From: DASTFP01 sp963816855
GTDB taxonomy: Bacteria > Verrucomicrobiota > Verrucomicrobiia > Chthoniobacterales > Terrimicrobiaceae
Length of the DNA: 64,000 nt
Direction: 5' to 3'
Assembly (NCBI GenBank): GCA_963816855.1
Contig: CAWFMA010000033.1
Span: forward strand, 1-64,000
Part shown: positions 1 through 8,317 of the stretch, one piece after another
Layout: each line of letters opens with the position of its first letter
Position numbering within the stretch: position 1 is the stretch's first letter
The notes under the pieces: generated by a model
What the model was told of the DNA's origin: nothing
The model's input: the letters and a program-made list of their open reading frames with translations, nothing else
Databases searched by the model: none
Translations under genes and position numbers: made by a program

Positions 1-123
1 TCGCCACACCTCAAGAAAGGGAATATTACGTACGTTTAGGGTCAGCGTCAGAAGGGGCGGCCAATCTTGAGGCAACGAAAAGCGCACATTTCGGGGCTGC
101 CATCTCCACTCCGCGGCGAACAT
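1..123 (-). CDS. Partial ORF running off the left edge
   Basis: An open frame of 41 codons begins with ATG at 121-123 and continues past the window edge. Its residues are rich in W, R and P and look more like a protein than a random frame (for example LNVRNIPFLEV near the edge). No domain can be recognised from so little sequence. It lies downstream, on the same strand, of the decayed dehydrogenase. Confidence 0.25.
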   Translation of the reverse strand, partial: MFAAEWRWQPRNVRFSLPQDWPPLLTLTLNVRNIPFLEVWR

Positions 124-255
124 GTGAACCTAACAGGAGGTTATACCTGGCCCACAACGCTTTGACAAAGGCAAAGTTCAATTATCCATGTTGCCTGGAA
201 CAGGGCTCCGTGTTCGTTATCGGTACGTAATATTCCGTTTCTTGAAGTGTGGCCC

Positions 256-795
256 TTACCCAATGAGCGGGGTCACAGCATCCACAGCCGCTTTCGTGGT
301 GCTGTACACCGAGCCGCCAGAGATGCCCAGAGTGCTGACAATGGAACTGGTATTGATGACGCTTCCGCCCGCTGGACCGAAGTACTTGAGAGCTTCCTGC
401 GTGGTGAGGAGCAACCCAAGCACGTTCAAGTCGAATTGATTGTGGAAGTGTTCTTCAGTGATCGCCTCGAGAGGTACCACGTCGTAGATGCCTGCGTTGT
501 TGACCAGGATGTCGAGCTGGCCGAACGCAGCCTTCGTTCGGCGGAACATACGATCAATGTCCGTCTTCTTCGCGACGTCCGCTTGAACCGCGATGGCCTT
601 GCCGCCGCTGCTGGTGATTTCGGCGACGACCTTGTCTGCGCCCGCTTTGCTGGTGGCGTAGTTGACGACGACCACGGCCGCGCCTTCGGCCGAGATGTTT
701 GGCGATGGAAGCTCCTGCCTTAATTTCGGCTCTTTTCCTGCTAAGAGCCCTGCAACCGGGTGAAATGTCGCTTTTCTGCGCCTTGGCGGAGGCAT
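256..795 (-). pseudogene. Decayed short-chain dehydrogenase/reductase (SDR)
   Basis: The middle of a classical SDR is clear: the NNAG motif (ILVNNAGIYD), a catalytic Ser region (INTSSIVST) and the YSTTK catalytic Tyr/Lys motif. It would be an NAD(P)H-dependent 3-oxoacyl-ACP-reductase-like or glucose-dehydrogenase-like enzyme. The gene is broken at both ends. The TGxxxGIG cofactor motif is missing. A GASIAKHL segment lies in another frame just before AEGAAVVV, and deleting one G near 690 would join them. At the 3' end the frame stops after VTPLIG, well before the usual 245-250 residues, and what follows has stops in frame. The broken 5' end lies about 20 bp from the left copy of the 17-bp repeat, so insertion of the neighbouring element may have contributed to its decay. 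Family assignment is firm; that it is non-functional is an inference. Confidence 0.75.
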
Positions 796-817
796 TCTAC
801 ACAGTTGGATCTCCTTT

Positions 818-834
818 GCAATAACCGCTCTTAT
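818..834. repeat. Left copy of 17-bp direct repeat (candidate attL)
   Basis: GCAATAACCGCTCTTAT occurs here and, identically and in the same orientation, at 13744-13760. The right copy lies about 150 bp upstream of the start of a tyrosine integrase. The pair brackets the repressor, replication and packaging-like genes, as att sites of an integrated element would. The flanking bases differ between copies. No tRNA-like fold is seen around it. Confidence 0.55.
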
Positions 835-942
835 GCGAGGCTGACTCGCGGGGGACTTTCGGTGCTTCTATTTCTATTTGTTGCAGAACGATTTAGAACT
901 GCTTGCGCCAAAAAGCGCGCGAAAGTCTTAGGCGTTTTCAGC

Positions 943-1575
943 TCAAAGTGACCGCGATGCCGTTCTTTTTTCCCAATCGTGATACGCCGCCGCCCCTTCA
1001 TTTGCCTTCTTGCGGATCCTCTTGAAGGGTTCCGTGCCGGCCGGGAACAGGTAGCTTCTGGAACGTTTCTGACGCTGGTTGCGCTCTTTGTTCTCCTGTT
1101 CAACCTGGGCCTTCAACTCCTTCAACTGGGGAATCTTCTTGTCGGCCTGGTCCTTGATAAAGTCTTGGACAAGGCGGTTGAGGTCTTTGCGAAACTGCGG
1201 GAGCGCATGAAAGGCGCGAGCACGCACTTCCTTGTGCACGCGGAGAAGCAAGTCGGCAGCGACGAGAATCTCCATTTCCTCCACGGCGACGTAGAATTCC
1301 GTGGTTGCGTCGCGATCCCGCGAGTCGTCGAAATCCTGCCGGCTGTAAGGCTCGCCGCGATCGTTGAGTATTGGGCCTGAGCCGCCAGTAAGCCAGTCCA
1401 GGCTTACCCCGGTCGCACGGGCGACCTTCAGGGCCATTCGTGAGCTGAGCGGCATTCGGCCTAGCTCGACGCTCAAAAGGGAATGAACGGAAGTCGGCAC
1501 GAGGGAACTCATCTGCTTTTGGCCCAGGCCGAGGAATAGTCGAAGCGTGCGCAAATTGTTCGGAAGTGCTGGCAT
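943..1575 (-). CDS. XRE-like helix-turn-helix repressor
   Basis: A 210-residue protein whose first ~65 residues resemble a Cro/CI-type HTH: LRTLRLFLGLGQKQMSSLV, then a recognition-helix region (HSLLSVELGRMPLSSRMAL), then TGVSLDWLTGG, a typical end of phage-repressor HTH domains. The remainder is helical and highly charged, with a basic tail, and could mediate oligomerisation; no protease or LexA-type domain is visible. It is divergent from the small HTH gene at 2187. Both have the same 14-bp box directly before the start, as expected for a repressor controlling a lysogeny-type switch. ATG at 1573-1575 is chosen because it gives the complete HTH. An out-of-frame ATG lies 7 bp upstream. Role in element maintenance is inferred. 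Confidence 0.7.
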   Translation of the reverse strand: MPALPNNLRTLRLFLGLGQKQMSSLVPTSVHSLLSVELGRMPLSSRMALKVARATGVSLDWLTGGSGPILNDRGEPYSRQDFDDSRDRDATTEFYVAVEEMEILVAADLLLRVHKEVRARAFHALPQFRKDLNRLVQDFIKDQADKKIPQLKELKAQVEQENKERNQRQKRSRSYLFPAGTEPFKRIRKKANEGAAAYHDWEKRTASRSL

Positions 1576-1590
1576 CTGTCATTTATACAC

Positions 1591-1604
1591 TCGAATTGAT
1601 ACAA
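1591..1604 (-). promoter_or_regulatory. Operator-like box upstream of the XRE repressor
   Basis: On the minus strand this reads TTGTATCAATTCGA, 15 bp before the repressor ATG and followed by TATAAATG. The identical 14-mer precedes the divergent gene at 2187. A box shared by both divergent promoters is the usual arrangement for an autoregulating phage-type repressor. Confidence 0.5.
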
Positions 1605-2169
1605 AGCAAAGTGATTTTGGAAGCGTGCCAACAGGGCGTTCAAGGAAACCTCTTACTGATGGAAGACGCGCGCGCTAGAAGCGCCGTCGACAACAGGTTT
1701 TACAAAAAACGTAAGGTCAATTCTCGCTGCCGGAATTATGAGCCGATTCCGGATCGGAGGAACTCCTTCGGTGCTTTCCGCGGCCGACGAACCGGAGCGC
1801 GATGGTTTGAAACGCGCCGAGTATTGGCCAATGATCTGTCCGCATGAAGACAGAGTATTCTTAGAAGCGCCTGGAATGCAGCGAGCGCCGCACTCTTCCG
1901 CAGGAAAACAGCCGCGGCGGCTTGAACCAATGAAAAACTTGGCCATGCGAGCGTTGTTTTCATAGCGCCATGGAAGCAGAAATCGGCGAAACCTGATCAA
2001 TCCTGTTTCTCATGGGGTACGTGCTGGCCCTTGAGGGTGAAAAATTTCCGGAAATCTTTCACGTCGATCCGGCGCGCGTCGGATGCAGCGATCCGTGGAA
2101 GAGGCGCGCACCGAAATTTTCCGGCGAATTAAAAAATTGTTCTTGCCCTTTTTCGGCAGTTCCTGAAAG
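1605..2169. other. Intergenic region between divergent regulators
   Basis: About 565 bp between the two copies of the 14-bp box. Short ORFs exist on both strands but none has a recognisable domain or a convincing start. It is unusually long for a divergent promoter, so an undetected small gene or RNA is possible. Confidence 0.4.
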
Positions 2170-2183
2170 TTGTATCAATTCGA
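2170..2183 (+). promoter_or_regulatory. Operator-like box upstream of the small HTH gene
   Basis: TTGTATCAATTCGA, identical to the minus-strand copy at 1591-1604, ends 3 bp before the ATG at 2187. If the true start is the internal ATG at 2277, the box sits about 95 bp upstream of it. Confidence 0.5.
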
Positions 2184-2186
2184 TTT

Positions 2187-2471
2187 ATGCGCACACCAAG
2201 TCAAGCCAGCCGCAAGGTTCTCCCGAAGGCGATCGGCATCGAGTCGCTGCCTCATTTGGTGTCGAGACCCCTCTCGATGGATTTCTCACTTCTTGACGAG
2301 CGCACTTTTATCCGCGCTGAAAAAGAGGGCTGGTTGACGCCGATCAAGAGAAATCGACAAACCGTCTCCTATTTGCGGTCCGAGTTGCTCGCGTTTCTTG
2401 GCCTGAACGAAGACGGCTCGATTGCCGACAACAAGACAGCCCAGCGTCGTCGCGCTGCGGCGGCCAAATGA
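2187..2471 (+). CDS. Small helix-turn-helix protein (AlpA/excisionase-like)
   Basis: A 94-residue protein whose second half reads as a short winged or MerR-like HTH: FIRAEKEGWLTPIKRNRQ followed by a strand and a helix (SELLAFLGL). The GWL.P pattern is common in AlpA/Xis-type regulators and recombination directionality factors. An in-frame ATG at 2277 would give a compact 64-residue protein typical of this class. The longer start at 2187 directly follows the operator-like box, so the start is uncertain. Position opposite the repressor and ahead of the replication genes fits an activator or excisionase of the integrated element. Confidence 0.55.
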   Translation: MRTPSQASRKVLPKAIGIESLPHLVSRPLSMDFSLLDERTFIRAEKEGWLTPIKRNRQTVSYLRSELLAFLGLNEDGSIADNKTAQRRRAAAAK

Positions 2472-2535
2472 ACCCTTTTCTTAACATCCCTAAAAGCGAG
2501 AGGGCTGGATCGCCGTCAAGCAACCCAGCCCAGAA

Positions 2536-3891
2536 ATGTCCCCAAGACATCGCCTTAATCTCGTGCAAAACATTGCCTCCCCCGCGTTCGTAGTCAAGCC
2601 ATCAAGTAATGGCGCCAGTCCGCTCCGCGAGATGCTCTCCGAGGCGTGCGAGGCCGGCGGGCTTTCGATGAAGGATCTCACCGTTCTGTCGCCGCAGAAC
2701 GACCCGTACAGGATGGACACGGCGCCAGGGCACCGCGATGGGAAATGGGCCGCCGAGCAGATCGCGCGCTTCGTCGTCGGATATGGCCATCAGGTCCATT
2801 TGCGCGGCCTGCATTATTTGATCGCGAGCGCCGGCGATGTGCTCAAGCCGGATGGGACGCTCTACATCAACGACGACCAGAACTGGGACTGGCTGAGCAC
2901 TTCCGCAGCGAAAGCCGCCCGCTGGCTGGGCTACGTGCCGTTCGACCGGATCCGCGATGAGCGCAACGCGGAGGCGCAGCTTTTCATCCCGGAATACCAT
3001 GACCCCGATCCGGGGTTGTTTCGCGGCACAAAGGTTGAACTGCCTGAGATCGCGGAAGATCTGATGCCGCGGTTCCATGCGTTTTTCTCCGCGCGCCAGG
3101 CCTTCCGCATCGCGCTGATCGCGGAAAAGGCTAGCGTTACACCTGTTTTGCGGCCTGTAGCCGAGCGCATCGGCGGCGAGTTGCTCGCGATGACCGGCGA
3201 GCTTAGCGACACCCGCATTTGCAAGCTTGCCAAGCGCGCCGCGGATGATGGCCGGCCATGCGTCGTTCTTTACTTTTCCGATCATGATCCGTCCGGCTGG
3301 CAGATGCCGATTTCGGTTTCGCGCAAGATACAGGCGCTGCGAGACCTTCTTTATCCTGATCTGGATATCCAGGTGCGCCGCGCTGCGTTGACCGCGGAGC
3401 AAGCCAATGCGCTCGGCCTTCCGACGACGCCGTTGAAGGAGACCGAACGACGCGCCGCCAATTGGAAGGCCATGACCGGCCGCGAACAGACGGAGCTTGA
3501 CGCGCTCCTGGCGCTTCACCCGGCCGCACTCCGGCAGTTCGCCCTCGAAGCGATTGCGCCGTTTTTCGACGAGACGCTCGCGCAGCGTTGCTACGACGCG
3601 GCCATAGAATGGCACGCGCAAGCCAAGGCAACCTTGACCTCGCACCCCGAATACGCGGCGTACGCCGAACGGCTTGAGGATGCAAGGCAAGCGTTACAAG
3701 GCGCGGCAGGCGCCTGTAACGAGCTTATGCAGGATGCCCTTGACGTTCTCTCATCGGTAAAGCCGCCGGAAGTCAGCGTCCCCGAGCCGCAGCTTCCTGA
3801 AGAAGCAAGCGCGGAGCCGCTCTTTACGACCGCCGATGATTTCGTCGCGGCGACCCTGCGCCTGAAACAGCAGAAAGCCCTAATTCCATGA
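2536..3891 (+). CDS. Toprim-domain protein related to Spo11/Topo VI subunit A
   Basis: A 451-residue soluble protein. Around residues 190-260 it carries the two Toprim signatures: a Glu motif (IALIAEKAS) and a DxD motif in VLYFSDHDPSGW. The DHDPSG form with downstream helices is typical of the Toprim domain of Topo VI-A/Spo11-like proteins. Upstream, a winged-helix-like portion (RGLHYLIASAG, then NDDQNWDWLS) is the region that in Spo11 relatives would hold the catalytic Tyr, but I cannot assign it. The C-terminal third is helical with a Pro/Glu-rich tail. It overlaps the next gene by ATGA and heads the replication-type operon. It may act on DNA topology or breakage during element replication; this is inferred from domain and neighbours. 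Confidence 0.6.
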   Translation: MSPRHRLNLVQNIASPAFVVKPSSNGASPLREMLSEACEAGGLSMKDLTVLSPQNDPYRMDTAPGHRDGKWAAEQIARFVVGYGHQVHLRGLHYLIASAGDVLKPDGTLYINDDQNWDWLSTSAAKAARWLGYVPFDRIRDERNAEAQLFIPEYHDPDPGLFRGTKVELPEIAEDLMPRFHAFFSARQAFRIALIAEKASVTPVLRPVAERIGGELLAMTGELSDTRICKLAKRAADDGRPCVVLYFSDHDPSGWQMPISVSRKIQALRDLLYPDLDIQVRRAALTAEQANALGLPTTPLKETERRAANWKAMTGREQTELDALLALHPAALRQFALEAIAPFFDETLAQRCYDAAIEWHAQAKATLTSHPEYAAYAERLEDARQALQGAAGACNELMQDALDVLSSVKPPEVSVPEPQLPEEASAEPLFTTADDFVAATLRLKQQKALIP

Positions 3892-4184
3892 GCGCCACTG
3901 ACCGGGTTTTGATTCTCCACGGGGGCGCGCCCAGAAACATTGAGGCAGTTTCAGCCGGCCGCCATTTGCCGGTAATAAAGTGGCATCCGGACCCCGCTCA
4001 ACCAAATTACCTCACAGGATGCCTTGGGCTTACGGCGGAAATGTTCGCCATCAGCATGATGGCCGGCGCCCTTCGGCGCTCCGTCGCGGCGGGCACAATT
4101 ACACAAGGCGAAAGCGCAAAAATCCTTTTTGAATTCCGGTGGCGCCTGGAGCGCGACCCCTTCCCATCTCGGCTCTTCCAATGA
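3888..4184 (+). CDS. Small hypothetical protein in the primase operon
   Basis: A 98-residue protein overlapping both neighbours through ATGA junctions (3888-3891 and 4181-4184), which strongly supports that it is translated. It is neutral to basic, without membrane segments, with a GLTAEMFAISMMAGALRRSV helix. I do not recognise a family. Placement between the Toprim and primase genes suggests an accessory role in element replication. Confidence 0.55.
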   Translation: MSATDRVLILHGGAPRNIEAVSAGRHLPVIKWHPDPAQPNYLTGCLGLTAEMFAISMMAGALRRSVAAGTITQGESAKILFEFRWRLERDPFPSRLFQ

Positions 4185-5233
4185 TGACCACGGAGCGCAG
4201 GAGCAAGCGCGAGAACACGAGTCGTTCCCCTTACTGCGCGGGCCTGGAATGGTCGCAGGGCTCGCTCAACGATTCGAGCTATCGCGCGTTCTGCAAATTC
4301 GCCGGCAAACTCTTCGATTGTCATCCGCCGAGCGTGTTGCTCAAGGAAGTTGCGGCCCTCATCGAGGCCGCGGGCGACGCTCCCGACCAGGGCAAGCTCG
4401 TCGGGCAATTCCGCGATGCGATCGCGTTCGTCGCTCATGAACGCGCCGCCGAAGCGGTCGGATCCCATCGCATCGGATCCCCTCGCGGATTCCGCGCGGA
4501 TGACAAATGGCCGGCGCCGGACCACGCGCTGATCGAATCGATCGCCCAGAAGCACGCGAAGCACACGCTTCCGTGGTGGCAGTCGATTTCGGCGCCAGCA
4601 AGCACGCCGGGCGACGTCCTGCCGACACTTTTCCCTGCCGGATCGCCCGTATGCTTCGGGCCCCGCAAGGACGTCCACCTGGTTCGCGCAATGGACGACA
4701 TGCTCCTCGATGAAATCGCGCCGTCCGTGCAATTCATCGTGCCAAACCCGGCGCGAGAAGGTTTCACCATTCCTCCGGGCAAACGATCGCCGAAATGCGA
4801 CGAGAACTTCCCTCTGCGTCGCTTTCTCATCGTCGAATTCGATCGCAAGCGCATCGACCCGGAGAGCAAGCGCATCGACCCGGAGAGCAAGCGCATCGAC
4901 CCGGAGAGCAAGCGCATCGACCCGGAGAGCAAGCGCATCGACCCGGAGAGCAAGCGCGCAATCTCGGAGATTCTCGACTTACAGGCCGCCCTCCATGCGC
5001 ACCTGGCTGAGCTTTGGAAAGCGATTGCTCTGCTCGTGTTCAGCGGCAACGAGTCGTTGCACGCATGGTTTCCGTGCGCCGGCGTGCCCGAAGAGCGCGT
5101 GATCGCTTTCCTGCGCTACGCCTGCCGGCTCGGCGCCGATCACGCGCTTTCTTCGCCGTGCCAATTCACGCGCATGCCGTTCGGGCTTCACGCCAATGGC
5201 GCCCGGCAAACGGTTCACTACTTCAACCGATGA
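4181..5233 (+). CDS. Archaeo-eukaryotic-type primase (PrimPol-like) with internal repeats
   Basis: A 350-residue protein starting at ATG 4181, which overlaps the preceding stop as ATGA. Catalytic-type motifs of AEP primases are visible: LIVEFD near residues 215-220 (metal-binding acidic motif), then FSGNESLHAWFPC near 287-299, matching the SGGKS-H-W pattern, and a final basic segment (FGLHANGARQTVHYF). It would synthesise primers or copy DNA for the element. Between the first two motifs sit five identical copies of KRIDPES (residues 223-257). The N-terminal 200 residues include SYRAFCKFAGKLFD and are otherwise unrecognised. It overlaps the DUF927 gene by ATGA, the usual primase-plus-ATPase pairing in phages, plasmids and satellites. 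Confidence 0.65.
   Translation: MMTTERRSKRENTSRSPYCAGLEWSQGSLNDSSYRAFCKFAGKLFDCHPPSVLLKEVAALIEAAGDAPDQGKLVGQFRDAIAFVAHERAAEAVGSHRIGSPRGFRADDKWPAPDHALIESIAQKHAKHTLPWWQSISAPASTPGDVLPTLFPAGSPVCFGPRKDVHLVRAMDDMLLDEIAPSVQFIVPNPAREGFTIPPGKRSPKCDENFPLRRFLIVEFDRKRIDPESKRIDPESKRIDPESKRIDPESKRIDPESKRAISEILDLQAALHAHLAELWKAIALLVFSGNESLHAWFPCAGVPEERVIAFLRYACRLGADHALSSPCQFTRMPFGLHANGARQTVHYFNR
4847..4951 (+). repeat. Five identical 21-bp tandem repeats in the primase gene
   Basis: AAGCGCATCGACCCGGAGAGC is repeated five times without a mismatch, encoding KRIDPES each time. A partial sixth copy (AAGCGC) follows. The repeats keep the frame. Perfect identity suggests recent slippage expansion. Confidence 0.95.
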
Positions 5234-7031
5234 CAACCTTCCCGCCGCGCAAAAACCGGCCGTGCTTCGTTTGTTACGACACGGATTTCACCGCCGGCGG
5301 CCGCCGCTACCATGCCGGCGTTTACCACCACACCATTAAAAAGGGCCAGGATGACAAGGGTAATGAAACCGAAGAGTTGGTGAACACCTGGATTTGCTCC
5401 GTTCTAAAAGTGCTCTCCATTGTGCGCACCAGCTCAGGCGCTGAGCACAGCTACCTTCTGGAATACATCCCGCACGGCGAGAATGACCCACGCCGCGCAT
5501 TGCTTGCCCAGTCGCATCTGCTCGGCCGCGCCGAAGAAGCCCTGAAGGCATTGCGCGATGTTGGCATCAGTGTTCTCCATGAGCATGCCAAGGCGGTGCG
5601 CGACTACTTAGACAAGGAACATAGACGCTTCTCGGCAGAGGATCCCGACGACTTCTGGCAAAGTGTCAAAACCATTGGCTGGGCCCCGGCGCCAAAGTCT
5701 TTCATCTTGCCAACCTGAAACCCTCGGCAACCACAGCCGCGTCTGGTTTGCCGGCCACTGCAAACCTAACCTCTATGCAAAGGCTGGCACGTTTGAAGAC
5801 TGGAAAACCAACGTCGCCCAGTCTTGCGAGAATAATGCCTTCCCCCTTCTGGGCATAAGCACCGCGTTCGCCGGCCCGCTCCTAGAACTGCTGAATATCC
5901 CAGGGCTCGGTTTCCACCTTTATGGCGATTCCACCAGCGGCAAGACGACCGTGCTGGCGGCAAGCTGCTCGGTCTGGGGCTCGCCAGACCTTCTCCTCTC
6001 ATGGTCAACCACCATCAACGGGCTCGAAGCCGCGGCCGCCATCCGCTCATCCACCGTGATTTGCCTGGATGAGTCGCACCAGATCGACCCCAAGGTTCTC
6101 GATGGCTCCGTCTACATGCTGGCCAACGGCGTCTCCAAAGGCCGCATGACAAAAGAGATCGTCGCCCGCGATCTCGCGCACTGGCGGCTCCCTATTCTTT
6201 CAAGCGGCGAGCGGGCGATTGAAACGCACCTGGGCACCGCCCGCATCGCCCATAAGGTCGGCCAGGGTATCCGGCTTGCCGATATTCCGGTCTCGGGAAG
6301 CTTCGGCATTTTCGATGACATCCACGAAGAACCATCCGGCAACGTTTTCGCCGACAAGTTGCGCGAGTCGGCCCGCGATCACTACGGCCACGCCGGCCCT
6401 GCCTTTGTCGAACGGCTCATCGAAGAACTGCCGGGCATCTCGCTGTCCACCAGGCTCGCGGAAATCATGGATGATTACGGCGCCGGCCTCAATGCACAGG
6501 AAATCCGCGTGGCCCGCGCATTTGCCCTGGCCGCCCTCGCCGGCGAATTGGCCGTTGAGTGGGAGATCGTCCCCTGGCCGGCCGGGCAGCCGCGCACCGC
6601 CGCCGCCGAAATTTTCGGCATCTGGCGCACTTCGCAACCACAATCGCCCAAAGGGAAAGAATACGCGCAGACCATCACCGACCTGCGCAACTTCATCGAG
6701 GTTCATGGCGCTGACTTCTCCGACGCGGACTGGGTGCCGGACCTCGACTCGAACAACCGGGTTGTGAACCCGGAGCCGGTCGTCCGTGAACGCGCCGGCT
6801 ATTGGAAAGACCTACCCAATGGCAAGCGCATTTACATGTTCAACGCCGACGGGCTTAGGAGGGCAAGCAGCGGGTTCAAGCACGCCAGGGTGGTTGAAGC
6901 CCTCCCTGGATGCCAAAGCACTCGTTGACCATGACGCCGGCAGATATACGAAAAAGTGCCGGATCCCTGAGTTAAAGGACGGCTTCGATTTCTACCTGAT
7001 CGACGCCGGAAAGCTCGTGCTGGAACCATGA
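5230..7031 (+). pseudogene. DUF927 ATPase, interrupted by two frameshifts
   Basis: Three consecutive frames together give one DUF927-type protein of about 600 residues. Part 1 (5230-5718) runs from an ATGA overlap with the primase to GWAPAPKSFILPT. Part 2 continues with ETLGNHSRVWF and contains Walker A (GDSTSGKTT, ~5925), Walker B with sensor features (VICLDESHQ, ~6057), an ANGVSKGR motif and LSSGE. Part 3 (from ~6902 to 7031) gives LDAKALVDHDAGRYTKKCR and the normal C-terminus. Removing one base near 5712 (T in CCAACCTGAAACC) and one C in the CCC at about 6901-6903 restores a single frame. DUF927 proteins are phage/plasmid replication ATPases, usually paired with a primase, as here. Whether the breaks are real or sequence errors cannot be told from one sequence. 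Confidence 0.7.
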
Positions 7032-7056
7032 TTGTAATTCTCGGCATGTTTTTTAG

Positions 7057-7280
7057 TGCGAACATTGCGAACATGCGAACATTTTTGGATAAGTCGCTAC
7101 GGTAAAAGAACATATGACTTTTGATTTAAAATGGCAAAATGCGAACATGGTGCGAACAAAATGACCCTCAAAATGCGAACGGAATCCGTGTTCGCACCAT
7201 GTTCGCGCAATGTTCGCACTTAGAGATGCCCGCGGAACCGCTTAAATAAAGGATGTTCGCAGTGTTCGCACACGTTCGCA
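7057..7280. repeat. Iteron-like array, candidate replication origin
   Basis: Twelve copies of the heptamer TGCGAAC or its complement occur in 224 bp. Six forward copies are at 7057, 7066, 7074, 7140, 7151 and 7174. Six inverted copies are at 7190, 7201 (GTTCGCG, one mismatch), 7212, 7255, 7264 and 7274. They form two forward and two inverted groups of three, with mostly 8-11 bp spacing. An AT-rich stretch (7081-7139) separates the first two groups. The array lies directly downstream of the primase-ATPase genes, where iteron origins of plasmids and satellites are often found. No gene spans it. Confidence 0.65.
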
Positions 7281-7401
7281 CTCTGAAAACTCCCTTCCGG
7301 AAAATGACAGACTAAAGAGCAACGGCCAGCAATCGCTTCGACACGCAGCGTGCCGAGTTACCACTGGGGTGCAAAGCGATTGCGGCCCCCGTTGAAAACA
7401 A

Positions 7402-7557
7402 ATGAATCCGAACCCTATTAAAACCCCTGTCATGGTGGACTGGTGTTACCACGAATCTTACAGCGTGAAGGCCCGCCGTCGCATGGATGCCGCCTTGCTT
7501 AAGGTTGCCCGCCGGCAGATAGCGATTGCTTTTCAGGAAGCCGCACAATCGCTCTGA
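7402..7557 (+). CDS. Small hypothetical protein (51 aa)
   Basis: ATG at 7402 opens a 51-codon frame ending at TGA 7555-7557. It is basic and helical (RRRMDAALLKVARRQIAIAFQ). It is the first ORF after the iteron-like array. No family recognised. Confidence 0.35.
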   Translation: MNPNPIKTPVMVDWCYHESYSVKARRRMDAALLKVARRQIAIAFQEAAQSL

Positions 7558-7834
7558 TAACCATCCCCGGCACGGCCATGCCGCTTACATTCACGGCGGT
7601 GAAACCGCTGTTCTTCACGAGCTGCAACCGCGTGGCCTTGCTGGTCCGCGTGGCAACCAAGCGGGGGGCCGCGACGCAAGCCAGGTTGCGATCTATGCCG
7701 GCCCGTTTGCGTGGACCAGTCAGAAAGCCGCTTTACTGAAGAAGCAAATGGAACAGCGCGCGCTTGGCGACCCGGCTTTGGAAATGAGCTGCGCCGAAGA
7801 TGCAAGCCACCTGGAAGACCCCGAACCCTTATGA
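7526..7834 (+). CDS. Hypothetical protein in degenerate small-ORF run
   Basis: A 102-codon frame overlapping its neighbours in other frames. Only the second half (AIYAGPFAWTSQKAALLKKQ and onward) looks protein-like. The first half competes with another open frame, so a frameshift near 7600-7680 is possible. No family recognised. Confidence 0.3.
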   Translation: MLFRKPHNRSDNHPRHGHAAYIHGGETAVLHELQPRGLAGPRGNQAGGRDASQVAIYAGPFAWTSQKAALLKKQMEQRALGDPALEMSCAEDASHLEDPEPL

Positions 7835-8177
7835 ACCCGAGGTGAGCGGAAAGCGGATCTATACCCGCGAGCAACTCAAACACCGCCGCATGCTGATCCG
7901 TGCTGGCATCGGATGTGTGCTGCGAACAATTGAAGAGCGAGAGTTGCTGGAAATGTGCATCTATCGTGACCGCGATGCCTTCAACGAATGGTTCGACTGG
8001 TATTGCGGCCACAAGGAACACGACGTGTTCATGCGTGAGTTGCGCAAACTGGCGGTCGACATGGGCATCAAGCATTGGCGCCTGCGAGGAGTGGCGGGGG
8101 GAGCACTTGAGGCGCCCCTTGGCTTTCGCAATCCCAAAGGAACGCCGGCCGGGGCTATGACGAACCCGGCGCCTTGA
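7800..8177 (+). CDS. Hypothetical protein (125 aa)
   Basis: A soluble protein with a convincing composition: IYTREQLKHRRMLIRAGIG, then ERELLEMCIYRDRDAFNEWF and WYCGHKEHDVFMRELRKLA, all amphipathic helices. It overlaps the preceding frame. No domain recognised; probably an accessory gene of the element. Confidence 0.45.
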   Translation: MQATWKTPNPYEPEVSGKRIYTREQLKHRRMLIRAGIGCVLRTIEERELLEMCIYRDRDAFNEWFDWYCGHKEHDVFMRELRKLAVDMGIKHWRLRGVAGGALEAPLGFRNPKGTPAGAMTNPAP

Positions 8178-8317
8178 AATCCGCGGCGCCGCGGGAAGGG
8201 AAAGCGCGACGCGAACCTGAACCAATCTTTCCCTCGTGTAGACACTACGTTGTCCGTCCAGGCCGTTCAAGCGCGAAGGCTCGACAAGGCGACGGTTCCT
8301 TGCTATGGCGGAATGCC

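Noticed and set aside
2602..3690. 362-codon minus-strand ORF opposite the Toprim gene
   Set aside because: It is antisense to a clearly coding gene with Toprim motifs and has no recognisable domain; high-GC shadow frame.
5690..5730. Programmed frameshift in the DUF927 gene
   Set aside because: No slippery heptamer or clear pseudoknot at either junction, and a second shift exists downstream; indel or error is simpler.
4847..7280. CRISPR array suspected from regular repeats
   Set aside because: The 21-bp units have no spacers and encode a peptide; the heptamers are far too short and vary in orientation.
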